A DNA stretch of 64,000 nucleotides from contig OY720348.1 of NCBI GenBank assembly GCA_963082975.1, positions 65,125,719 to 65,189,718 of the forward strand, read 5' to 3'. Made by a program: the position numbers and the translations under genes. The notes beneath the pieces are model-generated. The model made no database searches and was not told the origin of the DNA. It saw only the letters and a program-made list of their open reading frames with translations. Position 1 is the stretch's first letter; every line of letters begins with the position of its first letter. Source of the stretch: Labia minor (Eukaryota; Arthropoda; Insecta; Dermaptera; Spongiphoridae). Positions 49,501 to 61,334 of the stretch are shown here, piece by piece.

Positions 49501-52500
49501 ATATACATATATTTAAATAAACTAAGATAAATAAATAAGTGTATTTACAGTAACAGGCACAGTTGTTCCAATAAAAAGACCAAAGCTCTGCGCGCACAAA
49601 CTATTCAATCCACAAAAGATGTATACAAAAATCATAGTTCTCCATTCATACGGTTGACCAGTTAAATAATAACTGATTGTCAAATACACGTAAGCAGATA
49701 ACAACTGAAAAATAGAAACACAGAGTTCATTAAAAATATTTATCCACTGCTTTACCCCTTAGTATATTTACATTTATATATAAATCATTTTTTTCGATTC
49801 GATTATCTTATTATTTATAGTTGTAAGGCAACAAATGCCATCTAATATTAGTTTTAAATTTCTCCTATTTTCTCTCTATACATTTTAAATAAATTTTATA
49901 TAATGCTTTTCCACGGTACAAACAGTGAAGTGAATCTAAACATTTTTTTTTAAATTGTTTGATTATGAAAAGTTATTTCTTGATTATTTTCATGTGTTTT
50001 TATGAGATTTGAGTTTCGACGTTTCGGTGCCTATTTTGGCGTCATTTTGAAATTTTAGCAAAATTTTTGGATTTTTGATATTTTGAGTTTAATATATTAG
50101 TACCAACAATAACTTCTGGTCACACAGACTAAGAACCAAAATCCTAAGATTCTCTTGAAAATGGTTGTGCCAAAATGGACGCCAAGATTCAAATTTCTTA
50201 AAATACATGAAAATAACCGAGAAATAAATTTTCATATATATATATATAGGGCCGTTCCTAGGGCATATGCCGCCCTGGTGCGAGAATAATTTTACCTCCC
50301 CTACCCCAAAGTTGTTAAAAATTTACAAATAAAAAAGATAAAATAAATTTAAGTTAATTTAGTTTTTTAAAAAATTGAAAAAAAAATCGAAAGTATTTAA
50401 GATCCTGATCAATCATTTAACCTTTTTTTTTAGAACCACAAAAATAAACATAAAAACCATAAATTGAATAAGTACTTTTAAGGTGGCTCGCGCCGCCCCT
50501 CTAGGCTTGCCGCCCGGGTGCCCCGCATCCCCGGGTCGGAACGGCCCTGTATAGTATAAAGTATTGACAGTTTTTCCAGGTTTGAGCAACTATATATATC
50601 ATTTAAATGCTCCATATCTGGATTGGAAGTAATTTCTGTTTTTTCTTAATATTCAGAAATCTATAATAAGAAATATAAACCAGTGGATTCAATGATAATT
50701 TTTCTTTCTATATTATTTTTAGCTAATTAAAATTTAAAATGCGTGTATACATATTATTTATGTTTATTGAAAGTCATTTTTTTCCAAATTATTTATTCTT
50801 TTGTTTTAGTTTTATTAATAATTTTATTTTTATTTTAAAGAAATCATTAACCTGCTTTAAATGATTTAATAATTTCCACATCAAAAAAAAAATATATTAA
50901 ATAGAATTTACATTGATTAACAAAAGAGACATACATTCATATATTAATCGTTGAAAAAAATATGCTGATTTATTTATTAAGATTTATATAATTATTTTAT
51001 TTATATTTTATATATTGAATTGTATTCTGATATGTATAAAAATAAATAAATAAGAATAAAGAGGATTTTGGATTTTTATTTTACAGAATATTGGTAATAA
51101 TTATTAATCTTTTGTTATTTAATTTACTATTTACGAGGGTGGGGTGAAAAGTTTCCAGCCTGACCAAGAAAAACGATGTTTTTAAATTTTTTTTTTTGCT
51201 ATATTTTTCAACATAATCTCCATCAACACTGATACATTTCTCATAACGGTGTTCTAATTAATTTAATTTAATTTAAGTCTCATCAACAGTTATGAATCGA
51301 TGCAAAAATTCGTTTGGAATACGCCTACAGCGCCAAATTGTCGGTAGAAATGGTTTTTCGAAGCAGTTATTGGTTTAAAGTTAGCAAACGCGGCACACAC
51401 GTTACACACAGCTTTCCATATTCAAATGGTTGAGCAAAATATTTCGCACACGTTCAGCTGACATCGTACAGGTCTCAGCTATCTTGAATGTTGAAAAATA
51501 AAGCAAAAAAAAATTTTAAAAAATCATTTTTCTTGGTCAGGCCTGAAACTTTTCACCCCACCCTCGTATATATATATATATATATAAATATATTGCTAAG
51601 TTATAGTAATATATATATATTTAATGCAACAAAAGTGCATTATGTATGAGATTATTTTTATTTAATTAATATATTTAATTAATGATAATTGAAATAATTA
51701 AATTAATTATACTGATTTAAAAAATAATATAAATATGCATATACTTACACATTTAAAATTTGTATTAGTCATTTACAATATGTATTACTCACCTGAAACG
51801 GCATTTCTATAAGAATTTTTGCAAAATAATACGGCGCTAAAGAAAAATGTCTATTGAAGTACTCTCGGTCTAGCAATGTGATTTCAGTCGGCACTGAAAT
51901 AAAAAAAAAATAAAATATTAATTAAAATTTAACAAAATTATAAAATAATTTATTTTTAATTCATCGTATCTTTATATATATATATATTAATAATTAATTA
52001 ATTTACTTATTACAAACGGAATACCAAATTATTTTAAATTAAAATATTTTAATTTTTAAGAAATAACTTTGAGGTCAGTTTATAACTGCAGGATTTTATA
52101 ATTATATATTTTATTTATAGTATAACGTTAATCCACGAAGACATATAAAAAGTAAAATAATTATTAACATTTATAAATATCATACAGAGATACTGAATCC
52201 AATTTTTTTAAAAAATTGATTTATAATTTTTTTAGTTGTAGTTTATGATTGTTTATTAATAATTTTAATATCTATTTGAGAATGAAAATGTATACAATTC
52301 TACTTTTATAAATGTAAATATAATTATTATTACTACTACAAGGAATTTTAGTGAAGAACTTCCGCCAACAGTCACCCAATAAAAAAAAATCTGGAGGGTC
52401 TCCACTCGAGTATCTCGCAAATTTGAATTGGATTAATTAACATATATTAAATTTAAATTAAATTTAATTAGTTAAATTATAAATTAAAATTAATAAATAA

Positions 52501-55500
52501 TATTTATTAAACCAGCGCGTGTTTGGCTCTTTGTTGATGACACCATTTCACGTGCTGGCGCGTGATTGGCAGTCTACGTGTTAAAAAATTTAAAAAATTA
52601 ATTCCGGTACTTTCAGTGATTCAATCAAGCTGAAATTCTATATATAGCAGTTTTATACAATTTTTAATCATGTGAAAAACTATCAAAAATATATGGTTCT
52701 TAGTCAGTTTATAGGAAAAAAAATGAAAATGTGGTAGGTAATGACCCTCTTACGAATGAGCTATATTTCTCAAAAGTTGATGGAAAACTTCGAATTTTGA
52801 ATAATGCCCGTGTACCTCTGACGAGATAGTAAAAATAGGATCATAGTAATTCTCTTTTAGTTGATATATAATAAAATATAATTTGCATTATTATTATTAT
52901 TATTATTATTAATTTTGATTATCTGATGTGATTTAAGATTGTAGTGTCCATTGTTTATCAGAGAGAGAAATGATTACTTAAGCTCCTCGTCTTATATATC
53001 AATTAGGTTCTGTTTATTATGAATTAGCAATAATTCTGAGCATTTACTTGACATGGTGACAGACATTTTGCCTGTATAAACAAGAAAGAGATTTGTGCCG
53101 TAGACGTATACTGTGTTTGCAAGCACTGTGTGTGCTGTAGCTCCTACATTATAATAAAGATAGCCGAACACAACTCCAATTATTGCATGGGCCAGCAAAC
53201 GAATTATATACAAATACTGAAATATAAATTGATAATAATATATAAAATTAGAATATGAAATAAAATAAATAAATAATAATACTTAATAATAATAATACTT
53301 TACCGGCTTCCGTTTGATATCAATCAAATTTCTCAATAGAAGCAAATAAAATTGCATCGAAAGTGATGCCGGTCCTGGAATATTTTCCGCTATTTTTTCT
53401 ACTTCATTATTTTCTTGCATTTTATCTTTAATTACAACTTCAGGAGTATCTAAAATACAATACATAATACTAATTAAGTATTTGGTGAAAAAAAAACACA
53501 ACTTTTCTATGAATGAACAGGGCCTATCAAATCGATTCCCGCCTAAGCAGGTTAAATGTGTTGTATGATCAATACAACGGATACTCCCAACCTTGGACTT
53601 GATTTTCTGACATTTCATTTCAAGTAGATTCCCATTTTTAATCACGTAAACTGGGTGGACCTCGTTTCCATAGACCCCAGATCTAGAGGAATTCCCTTAC
53701 ATGGGCAGTAGTCAGAAGTGATGTTTTAAAAGTAATTGAAGGAAAGAGAAAATATATAACATATAATTTAAAATTTATTTTTATAATTTATTAGATAATA
53801 TAATTAAATAAAAATAATTAATATAATTTGAAATTTATTTATTAAAAAGGGATAACAGGGTCGATTAAAGCTTTTTCATAATATTTAACAATTTAATATT
53901 TGTAAACAGATCATTGTTAGATATATGGTAAGACATATAAATAAATAAACATAAAGTCTGATTATTTCCTCTAATAAATAATAATTTTTTTTTTTTAATT
54001 AATTATGGGGTCATCCATTTAATCGAGGTTGATGGAATATAAAATGAATGGGGAAAAATAAAAACAAATTTTATTAATTTTTAAAAATCTGGAATGTCTC
54101 CACTCGACTATCTCTCAATTTGAATTAGATTAAATAACATATATTATATTTGAATTAAATTTAATTAATTAAATTATAAATTAAAATAAATAAATTATAT
54201 TTATTAAATCATGTTTGGCTCTTTGTTGATGGCACCACGCCACGTGCTGGCGCGTGATTTGCAGTGTCGAAAAATTAATTTCAGTACTTTCAGCGATTCA
54301 ATTAAGCTGGAATTCTATATATAGCAGATTTATACAATTTTTAAACATTTGAAAAACTATCAAACATATATCTTTATTTTTGCGGTTATTTTAGAAGAAA
54401 CAAAATGAAAATGTGGTAGGTATAGTCCTCTTCTGAATGAGCTATATTTCTCAAAAGTTGATAGAAAACTACGAATTTTGAATAATGCCCGTATACCAAA
54501 TTACATGATTCTAGCTCAAACCGTTTTTGCCTAATCTTATCTCCATACACACACAGACATACACAGACAGACATGTTTCTTAACCTTAGTGAAAATGATT
54601 CAGGGACCTTCAAAGCGTATAAAAACATCAAAATCTCGTCTTTTCGTGATCTCGATACTAATTCTGGCGAGATAGTAAAAATGAATTTTTTTTTAATAAC
54701 TGGATAATTAAAAGTGATTAAAAAAAATTATATAAATATATTAAGAATAATTTATAATGAAACTAACCTGCTGATCCCTTAATAAAGGAAGCTTTTTCCG
54801 AAAAAATCCCTCCACGTTGCTGGAGCTGTTTTTTAGCAGCTTCCTTTAGGACTTCAACATCAGCACCGTATTCACCAACAGCGACGTCAAGTACTAGAAA
54901 AAACCATCGTTTCAGATAAATTAATAAATTAATAAATATCAATTCAACTAGAAATATTACAGCAAAATTTATATAAAAACTATATTTTTGTAATGAAAAA
55001 AAAAAAAAAAATAATATAACATTAACTAATTTATAAAATTTTGCATTAGATTTGAATTAAATTTTAGTTTCATTTCTTCTTAAGCATCTCTCTTAATTGT
55101 TATAATATATTTTCAGAAATTATGAGAAAGAAAAGGAGAAGACGGTGTAAAAATTAATTTCATGGAAATTAGTGTAATTATTATTATTATCCAAAATTAA
55201 AAAAAAAATTGCAACACAGAGGAAGAAGTGTTTCGGTTAATTAAACATTCAGTGAATTAAAATAAATAAATAAATAATTTATTTTAAGTACTTATTAATT
55301 TTTTATTTTTTTTTTTTTTTAATAAAGAAAGTAAATTTACTTTCGTTTCAAATTTGTTCTTATATTACATGTTTTAAAATAATTAATAATATAATTGGTA
55401 AGTTTTTTTTTTAATAAGTTAACAAATATAATTTAAAAGATTAACATGGGTGACGTCATTTCCTCATCGGAAGTTTATATCTAAGAAAGAGCCATTTATA

Positions 55501-58500
55501 AAATTGTCTAATTAGAGTTTAATATATCTTTCCATCTCTATATAGGTATAAATTTCTAATTTCTCTTAATGGTCATTTCATATAATTTGTCTACTCGGAA
55601 TATTTATTGAGTGAAAATAGCATTTTTATAAAATTAAGATTAATTATTTTATAAAAAAAATTTTCGGTGTTAATTATATTAATAAATTTAAATAATTAAA
55701 ATAACAAAAATATTTAGTTGATAAAAATTTTTAATTTATATATATATATATAGTATCAGGGCCGTTCCTAGGGTATATGCAGCCCTGGTGCGAGAATAAT
55801 TTTGCCTCCCCTTCCCCCAAAGTTGTTAAAAATTTACAAATAAAAATGATAAAGTAAATTTAAGTTAATTTAGTTTTTTAAAAAATTGAAAAAAAAAAAA
55901 TCGAAAGTTTTTAAGATCCTGATCGCAAAATCATTTAACCTTTTTTTTTTAGAAAAACAAACATAAAAACCATAAATTGAATAAGTACTTTTAAGGTGGC
56001 TCGCGCCGCCCCCCTAGGCATGCCGCCCGGGTGCCCCGCACCCCCAGGTCGGAACGGCCCTGTATAGTAGAAAGTATTGACAGTTTTGCCAGGTATGAGC
56101 AACTCATAATAGATAATGCCCTTCGTTTTTAATATTAAAATCTCCGCTTTTGAATTTTTTAAACCATTCTTTACACTGTATTCGGCTAAGAGCATGGTCG
56201 CCATAAGCATCCACAAGCATTCAATGTTATTCTGCAGTAGTTTTCTTCAAATGGTAGCAAAAAATCAATGCGAACATATCGCTATTTTGAGGCAAAAACT
56301 TCGACATGCTAAAGTTGTAAAAAGAGATGTTGCAGGTTGTTAATTAGATTTTTTTTAAATTCAAAATATTCTACACACAAAATCAAAACAAACAAAGTCA
56401 ATAACTCGTCTATATGGTACCTAGTCTGACCGCTAGGAGATTTCTACAATAAGGGCAGTTTCATATGCATACACCTAACTTTATTAATAGAAATAAATTA
56501 TAGTTTTTTTTAAAAAAAAATAAATACTAAATACAATAACATTAAATTTAAATTATCTTTATATAATTAATTTTAGACCAGGATCGTATTGTAGAGGTTA
56601 TAGACTAAATTGGGAAATCATGTGGACGATGAATCGAACCTCAACAAGTTCAATAACTTTTAATTTCTATTTTCAATAAGAATAATTTTTAATAATAATC
56701 GAAATTGTTGATAAAATGGGTTTAGATCCCGACTGCTAAAAAAATAAAACACTTTGTCTGGTCTATGCTTTATGATTGAAATAATATAAACTAGGCCATC
56801 TAATAAGATGATAAATGATAATAAAGTAAAGTTGTAGTGTAAGGAATGAAAAAATAACACATTTATAGATTTCAACTGACTGATTGCTCCGGTTATTATT
56901 CAAACCTAAAGAGTTAATTTAGAGCTTTGATCTGGAGTAATTTAAATTGTGTTCCCATTATTGATGATTTGAGGTCTTTAATCAACGAGACCGCATCTAA
57001 CCATTTTCCGATATTTGTAAATTTTATGGTATACTTTCAATTTGAACCAACTTAAAAATATTTAAATTGAGAATCTGTACTTAGAAAATCCCCCTAAAAT
57101 ATGTTCTTGTATTGAACATGAAATCTTATCTTATTATGCTAGCTAAAATTGTATATATCTATCTATCTATATATCTATCTATATATATTGGTTCTCAAAA
57201 ACCGCTCTAACGATTTTTTTCAAATTCACACTAGATATAGTATTTATAAAGAAAAATTGAGTTTTATTGATCACATCTCTTGAAACTTACAGCTTCATTA
57301 TTAATTTCTTAATTAAAAATTATATATGGGTGTGACGTCATCAATTTTACTCCCGCCTTTTTTTAAAAGATATTGTATTAATATTTTTTTTATATTTAAA
57401 ATATTTTAAAATAAAATAAATTTCGAAATAAAATTAAAAATATTTATTTTTAATAAAATATATATATATATTTATTAATCTCTCTCAAAAAAAAAATAAC
57501 AACAAAATAAAATACGGTTGGTTGACTCCCGCTTTTTTTTTAAATGATATTGTATTAACATTTTTTTATATTTAAAATATTTTAAAATTCATTATTTAAT
57601 TTCGAAATAAAATTAAAAATATTTATTTTTAATAAAATATATATATATTTATTAATCTCTCTCAAAACAATACCTCCCTTACTATCGTCGGTCGGTAAAA
57701 CAACAACAAAACAAATAAATATCTTTGAAAGATGGTAAAAATATCTTTGTAATTATCAAAATATCATAGACCAGTGGTAAGAACAATTGTTTTTACTCCC
57801 CGAGTTCGAAGGATCGAAACTCGCCGCGTGCATTTTTTTTTATCTATTTTCGTGATTTATTTATTCATTGTTCTTTTATTAATTAAGTTTTAGATAGTTT
57901 TATAATTTTTAATATTTTTTCAATAAAATATTATTTAATACATTTAATAATTGTAATAAATAATTAAAGAATTGTATATCAATATTTTTTAAAGGGTAGA
58001 GCGAGCTCGGTGTCCCAGGTATTAATATTACCAGCCAAATCCAATAATAATGAATCATTTTTTTTAACTTAAGTACCGAGCCGAGGCTCGGGGTCCCGGT
58101 ATACATATTTATGTATTATTGAGGACCCCAAGTTCCATGCAATGATGCAACATTTAATAATTGTAATAAATAATTAAAGAATTGTATATCAGCTCGGTGT
58201 CCCAAGTATTAATATTACCAGCCAAACCCAATATAATAATGAATTATTTTTTTTTAACTTAATTACCTAGCCGAGGCTCGGGGTCCCGGTGTGATCTTAA
58301 TATATTGTCAGAATTAGATAAATAATGTAGAGAGAAAAATTATTTAAAAATAGATATTTATTTAAATGAAATAAAATTATTTAATTTACAGAATGAAAAT
58401 GTCTATAATAATGTCTAAACATTTTTTCGAGCGACAGCTCGGTATCCCAGGTATTAATATTACCAGCCAAACCCAATAATAATGAATCATTTTTTTTAAC

Positions 58501-60961
58501 TTAAGTACCGAGCCGAGGCTCGGGGTCCCGGTACTAGTGACTTATAAGAATAAATTGATTGATGACGGCATCCAATTCTCATATAGTTGAGAATTTTGCA
58601 TTATGTATAGGGAGGTGTTGTATTGAATTATTCCTACAGTCTTATCTGCTGGAAAAAAAAGTATTAATTTCGATTTTATAAGGTTATAAAATTTTATATA
58701 ATTTTATAAGATTCTGAATTGTTACTCGGGTAGAATATCTGTGAAAAACGGACATTTGGGTTCAGATCTGTTTCAGGTGTGTCCCTTGTGGAGAACGTGA
58801 AATCTTTCTGTATTTACTAACAATTTACCTGGAGTATGAAGAACAAAGACAATCTTTGTCCGATTTAGTTACTTAGGAAAATTCTTCTAAAGAACTTAGC
58901 TTTAAAGATTATAATAAAATATATTATATTTAATACTATAAATAAGAGAAATGTATTAAATTGATGTTATTGTTGTTAATGATATTTAATTTATTTTATT
59001 TCTATAAATTCATACGTAAATAAAACTTACCAAAATCTGCTGGGTTATGGAACTTTGGACAAACGAGGCCGAAACTGTTTAGGTGAGGTAAAAGACCCTT
59101 GATGCTACCTTGGTAGATACATTTGCCCTCTGCAATTGTATATAATTGATCGAACATTTCGAAAAGCAGAGCACTGGGCTGATGAATGGTACAAATGATC
59201 GTCCTGCCCTGATGAGCTAAGAACTTAAGCATTGAAACACATTGCGAGGTGGACGAACTGTCCAAACCACTAAAAAAAAATCAAATAAAAAAATGATTTG
59301 TTTATAATTCAATATATATATATAACATAAAAGTTTCGAAAACAAAATCGCGTGAATGTAATACTCCCGAATACACTTTTCTATCCTTGGGGCTATTAAG
59401 TGATTTAATACAATCGGTGATAGTGAAAGCGACTGAAGAACATTAATTCTTAATTTACATTTATAATTTAAAAAAAAATACTCTTAATAAAGGAAGTGAC
59501 CAACCAAATTGTATTAATTAATTGTATTTCATAAATTAATTCATAGATTTTTCTTATTGCTAGAAACACTTGAACCTCCCTAAGTACATATTAATGTGTA
59601 CTTAATATGAACGTTTAGGAACCATCCAGGATTATTAGTGCTAACAGTAAATATTCAATGTTATTAAGAATTAAGAATGTATCTTTTGTCAAAAGGAATC
59701 CAAAAAACCATACAAAGAGTAAATTGTATCTAATAACGCCAAACTATTAATGTGAATTTTTTGTATATAAGCATATAAAAAAATTTGTTATTATTTATAA
59801 ATTAATTTTTATGATAGAAACATCTAATCAATATAATTTCAATCAAATGATTATACGATGTAGGTCAATAAGTCCGTGACTTTTTGTGTGAATAAAAAAA
59901 TATTTTATTTTTCAAAATACTCTCTTTTGAGCTCTATACACGTCCAACGTTTCTCCAATTTTTCTATCTATTCTAAAAAATAAGATTTGTAAAATAGATT
60001 TGTTTGTGAGATGATTTCATCGTTACAGTCCAATCCATTTCCGTCTAGCCATTTCTAACAGGTTTGGAAATAAGAAATAGTCACTGGGGGTTAAATCCAG
60101 AGAATAGGGCGAATGAGGGAGCAATTCGTTTCCCAATTCATGAATTTCATGGGAATTCACTTTTTTCCATTTTCTTCTCAAATCACGAGGTATTCTGTTA
60201 CTTACGAATGTCAAACAAAAACTAAAAGACCCAGCTGGATCAAATTTCGACAGGTGTCAGTTATTTGCCTGCTGACAGGAGCAGTAATGCAATTTCATTT
60301 AAGAGACGGGAAATTCAAAAAGTCACGGACTTAGTGACCTGCCCTCGTATGTAGTTATTAAAACTTTTATGTTTTTTTTCATAATTATTGAAGGAATTTT
60401 TATTAAAAGATCACTTATATATTTGTATAATTTATTTATTGAGTTAAATAAACGTACAACGTTTCGACAGCTTATTCTTCAGTCGTTATTAATTGTAAGT
60501 ACTCAAGTGGACTCAGCCGGACACACGTAAACGTACACTACTTGATAACGACTGCAGAATAAGAAGTCGAAACGTTGTACGTTTATTTAACTCAATAAAG
60601 GAATTATACAAATATATAGGTGATCTTTTAATAAAAATCCCTTCAATAACCATTGATTGTATGTTTGAACATTTTAATTTTATATATAATAAAAAGATAG
60701 GTTGTTGAATTTCATAAATATTCACATGACATTGTAATTTATTTGGCGAACGATAAAATAAATAATTTTGAACCTAGTCTATGATAAAGTAAAAAAAAGT
60801 TTGTATTTTACTTACGTAGTGGGTTCGTCTAGAAAAATAACTGGTGGATTGCTAATTAATTCCAATGCAATCGCGAGTCTTTTTTTTTGACCACCTGAAA
60901 GTCGGGAACACATCGTTGATCTGGCTTCAGTTAATCCGAGTGTTACAAGCAACTCTTCAAT
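46204..60961 (-). CDS. ABCG-family half-transporter, C-terminal part (8 exons, 5' end outside window)
   Basis: ATP-driven membrane transporter of the ABCG (White/ABCG1-4) type; the substrate cannot be told. Join, in transcription order: 60961-60816, 59269-59031, 54893-54768, 53449-53304, 53216-53048, 51893-51793, 49704-49549, 46548-46204. All junctions use GT-AG and keep one frame (1428 nt, 475 residues plus stop). Seen: signature LSGGQ at residues 21-25, Walker B with D45-E46, D-loop GLD at 50-52, H-loop His78 in TIHQPS, the HNPADF motif, then six hydrophobic segments and a short basic tail. ABC domain before membrane domain is the ABCG order. Sequence details such as the HNPADF and GEYG motifs suggest the ABCG1/4-like clade. 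Walker A must lie in exons beyond 60961, which were not found before the window edge. Half-transporters act as dimers (family knowledge). No inactivating change was seen. Confidence 0.93.
47119..47622 (+). mobile_element. Foldback mariner derivative with two inverted 5' ends
   Basis: Inverted arms of about 200 bp start with CATGGGCTGAAAAGTCC. The left arm continues into a mariner transposase start ([14 protein letters not shown]) and, past a stop, QWLYECYP and WRTTVYQ. The right arm, on the minus strand, repeats the same 5' end up to MEKQE and a few more codons. The element therefore has two 5' halves head-to-head and no 3' half. TA-rich flanks fit mariner targeting. It is located in the last ABCG intron. 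Confidence 0.8.
48355..48527. repeat. Perfect 66-bp inverted repeat in the last ABCG intron
   Basis: Arms 48355-48420 and 48462-48527 are exact complements; the 41-bp spacer contains CTTCGACGAACAAC and a (TA)n run. No similarity to the other foldbacks was seen. Confidence 0.85.
49549..49704 (-). CDS. ABCG exon g (membrane segments 3-4)
   Basis: 156-bp, phase-0 exon of 52 codons: [21 protein letters not shown] followed by a second hydrophobic span and [15 protein letters not shown]. It lies between introns of 2.1 and 3.0 kb. Confidence 0.92.
50248..50549. mobile_element. hAT-like MITE in ABCG intron, copy 1
   Basis: Inverted ends AGGGCCGTTCC and GGAACGGCCCTG with GC-rich subterminal blocks (GCCGCCC). 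Followed by TATAGTAT. The roughly 40 bp beyond the right end also match copy 2, so the two loci share flanking sequence. Confidence 0.7.
51134..51566 (-). mobile_element. Internally deleted mariner with TA duplication
   Basis: Terminal inverted repeats of about 60 bp start CGAGGGTGGGGTGAAAAGTT and are flanked by TA on both sides. The minus strand keeps three transposase pieces in order: the HTH part ([15 protein letters not shown]), the first catalytic block ([11 protein letters not shown]), and the C-terminus ([17 protein letters not shown]). Frameshifts and deletions separate them. Lies in an ABCG intron. Confidence 0.82.
51793..51893 (-). CDS. ABCG exon f (re-entrant/helix 3 lead)
   Basis: 101-bp exon. 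Joined to exon e it reads [17 protein letters not shown], matching the conserved ABCG motif of a Pro-Glu pair followed by REYFNR, then [15 protein letters not shown]. Donor GTGAGT; phase 1 in, phase 0 out. Confidence 0.92.
52391..52836 (+). mobile_element. HINE2 copy in ABCG intron, lacking the CA tract
   Basis: CTGGAGGGTCTCC start and GACGAGATAGTAAAAAT end. The segment with the microsatellite and the left half of the end hairpin is deleted. Confidence 0.68.
53048..53216 (-). CDS. ABCG exon e (membrane segments 1-2)
   Basis: 169-bp exon only 87 bp after exon d. It encodes [20 protein letters not shown] (helix 1) and a second hydrophobic stretch ending at TMS. Donor GTAAAT; phase 0 in, phase 1 out. 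Confidence 0.92.
53304..53449 (-). CDS. ABCG exon d (linker to membrane domain)
   Basis: 146-bp exon, donor GTAAAG. It encodes a Glu/Lys-rich linker and then [19 protein letters not shown], the usual segment before the first membrane helix of ABCG proteins. Phase 1 in, phase 0 out. Confidence 0.9.
53500..53705 (-). mobile_element. SINE body fragment in ABCG intron
   Basis: The minus strand carries AAGGGAATTCCTCTAGATCT and GGGGTCTATGGAAACGAGGT, matching the 43.4-kb SINE after its head. Head lost, body diverged. It accounts for an open frame upstream of ABCG exon d. Confidence 0.65.
54089..54682 (+). mobile_element. HINE2 full copy in ABCG intron
   Basis: CTGGAATGTCTCCACTCG start, interrupted (CA)n near 54545-54570, and GGCGAGATAGTAAAAAT end. 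Confidence 0.7.
54768..54893 (-). CDS. ABCG exon c (linker)
   Basis: 126-bp exon after a 4.1-kb intron. It continues HNPADF with [10 protein letters not shown], the conserved end of the ABCG ATPase region, then a charged linker. Donor GTTAGT, phase 1 in and out. Confidence 0.88.
55757..56062. mobile_element. hAT-like MITE in ABCG intron, copy 2
   Basis: Ends CAGGGCCGTTCC and GGAACGGCCCTG; flanks TATAGTAT and TATAGTAG form a 7-of-8 duplication. Nearly identical to copy 1 at 50248. Confidence 0.74.
56105..56335 (-). pseudogene. mariner transposase N-terminal fragment
   Basis: The minus strand encodes [19 protein letters not shown] and [14 protein letters not shown], with [11 protein letters not shown] upstream interrupted by stops. 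This matches the N-terminal HTH of mariner transposases. No inverted ends were recognised. Confidence 0.78.
57185..57700. repeat. Repeat related to 2310-2480, with tandem 150-bp units and a HINE1 end
   Basis: Carries AAAACCGCTCTAACGATTTT and TGACGTCATC, then two diverged units (near 57350-57490 and 57530-57665) sharing CTCCCGC followed by a T-run and (TA)n; it ends in a 37-bp HINE1 terminus at 57664-57700. Confidence 0.5.
57990..58540. repeat. Three tandem-like copies of a 100-bp repeat with GAGCC hairpin
   Basis: Copies at about 57998-58100, 58192-58292 and 58437-58536. Each runs from GCTCGGTGTCCCAGGTATTA to ACCGAGCCGAGGCTCGGGGT. On the minus strand each starts with the hairpin CCGAGC-CTCG-GCTCGG and a TACCGGGAC end like that of the 5789 family. 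Confidence 0.7.
59031..59269 (-). CDS. ABCG exon b (D-loop, H-loop)
   Basis: 239-bp exon, donor GTAAGT directly after the HNPADF motif. It joins exon a to give DEPTTGLDSSS, and it holds the switch motif IICTIHQPS and the end of the nucleotide-binding domain. Phase 2 in, phase 1 out. Confidence 0.93.
59856..60347 (-). mobile_element. mariner remnant with TA duplication
   Basis: Ends CGAGGGCAGGTCACTAAGTC (right, read on minus) and a diverged left copy, CGATGTAGGTCAATAAGTCC, each flanked by TA. The minus strand contains [19 protein letters not shown], the mariner block around the third catalytic residue region (family form HPPYSPDLAPSDYFLF). Truncated and with stops. Lies between ABCG exons a and b. 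Confidence 0.8.
60384..60650. repeat. Foldback element in ABCG intron
   Basis: Arms of about 85 bp with few mismatches (TTATTGAAGG... and its complement). The inner segment TTGATAACGACTGCAGAA and the CGAAACGTTGTACG arm show kinship with the 27.5-kb foldback. Confidence 0.78.
60816..60961 (-). CDS. ABCG exon a (signature and Walker B)
   Basis: 146-bp exon, acceptor AG at 60963-60962, donor GTAAGT at 60815-60810. It starts in phase 0 with IEELLVTLG and ends inside the DEPTT motif (phase 2). It carries [15 protein letters not shown] and VIFLDEP, diagnostic for an ABC ATPase with the ABCG-type run after the signature. Confidence 0.93.
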
Positions 60962-61308
60962 CTAAAATCAATGAAATCCATTCATTTAGAATTAACATTT
61001 GTTTATTATTACTATATAGTTCGGAAAAAAATTTGGAAAATAAACAATAATAGCAAGTAAAAAGATATATATATACTACGATATACTACGATATACGTCT
61101 TTGAGTGTCTTGAGATTTTTTTTTAACTTTTCAAAGTTTTTAAGTTATTTTAGACTAAAGATATTATTGATATGTGTTTTTTTTTGACAGATCTCCACAT
61201 TTCAAGTCATTCTGATTCCAAAAAAGTGATTTCATCGTTAAGGTATGTGAGTATGTGTGTGTAGCACAAATTTTGTGAACAAAATTCCGGTTAATCGGAA
61301 CTAAATTT

Positions 61309-61334
61309 TATCTATCTATCTATCTATCTATCTC
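61309..61334. repeat. (TCTA)n microsatellite, 3' tail of the RTE fragment
   Basis: About six TCTA units. On the minus strand it is the (TAGA)n tail directly after the RTE coding end. Confidence 0.8.

Noticed and set aside
53283-53645. Longer open frame extending ABCG exon d upstream to 53645
   Set aside because: The extension is SINE-derived sequence; a good acceptor AG at 53451-53450 and the phase match to exon c define the true exon start.
56625-56650. B-box-like GGTTCGATTC on the minus strand
   Set aside because: No A box at the right distance and no SINE body seen.
57770-57835. Possible tRNA gene (GTGGTAAGAAC and TTCGAAGGATCGAAACTC)
   Set aside because: No acceptor stem or anticodon arm could be paired; at best a decayed tRNA-like fragment.
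60440-60590. True hammerhead ribozyme
   Set aside because: CTGANGA and GAAA boxes are suggestive, but helix II does not pair well here; kept only as a hypothesis in the findings.
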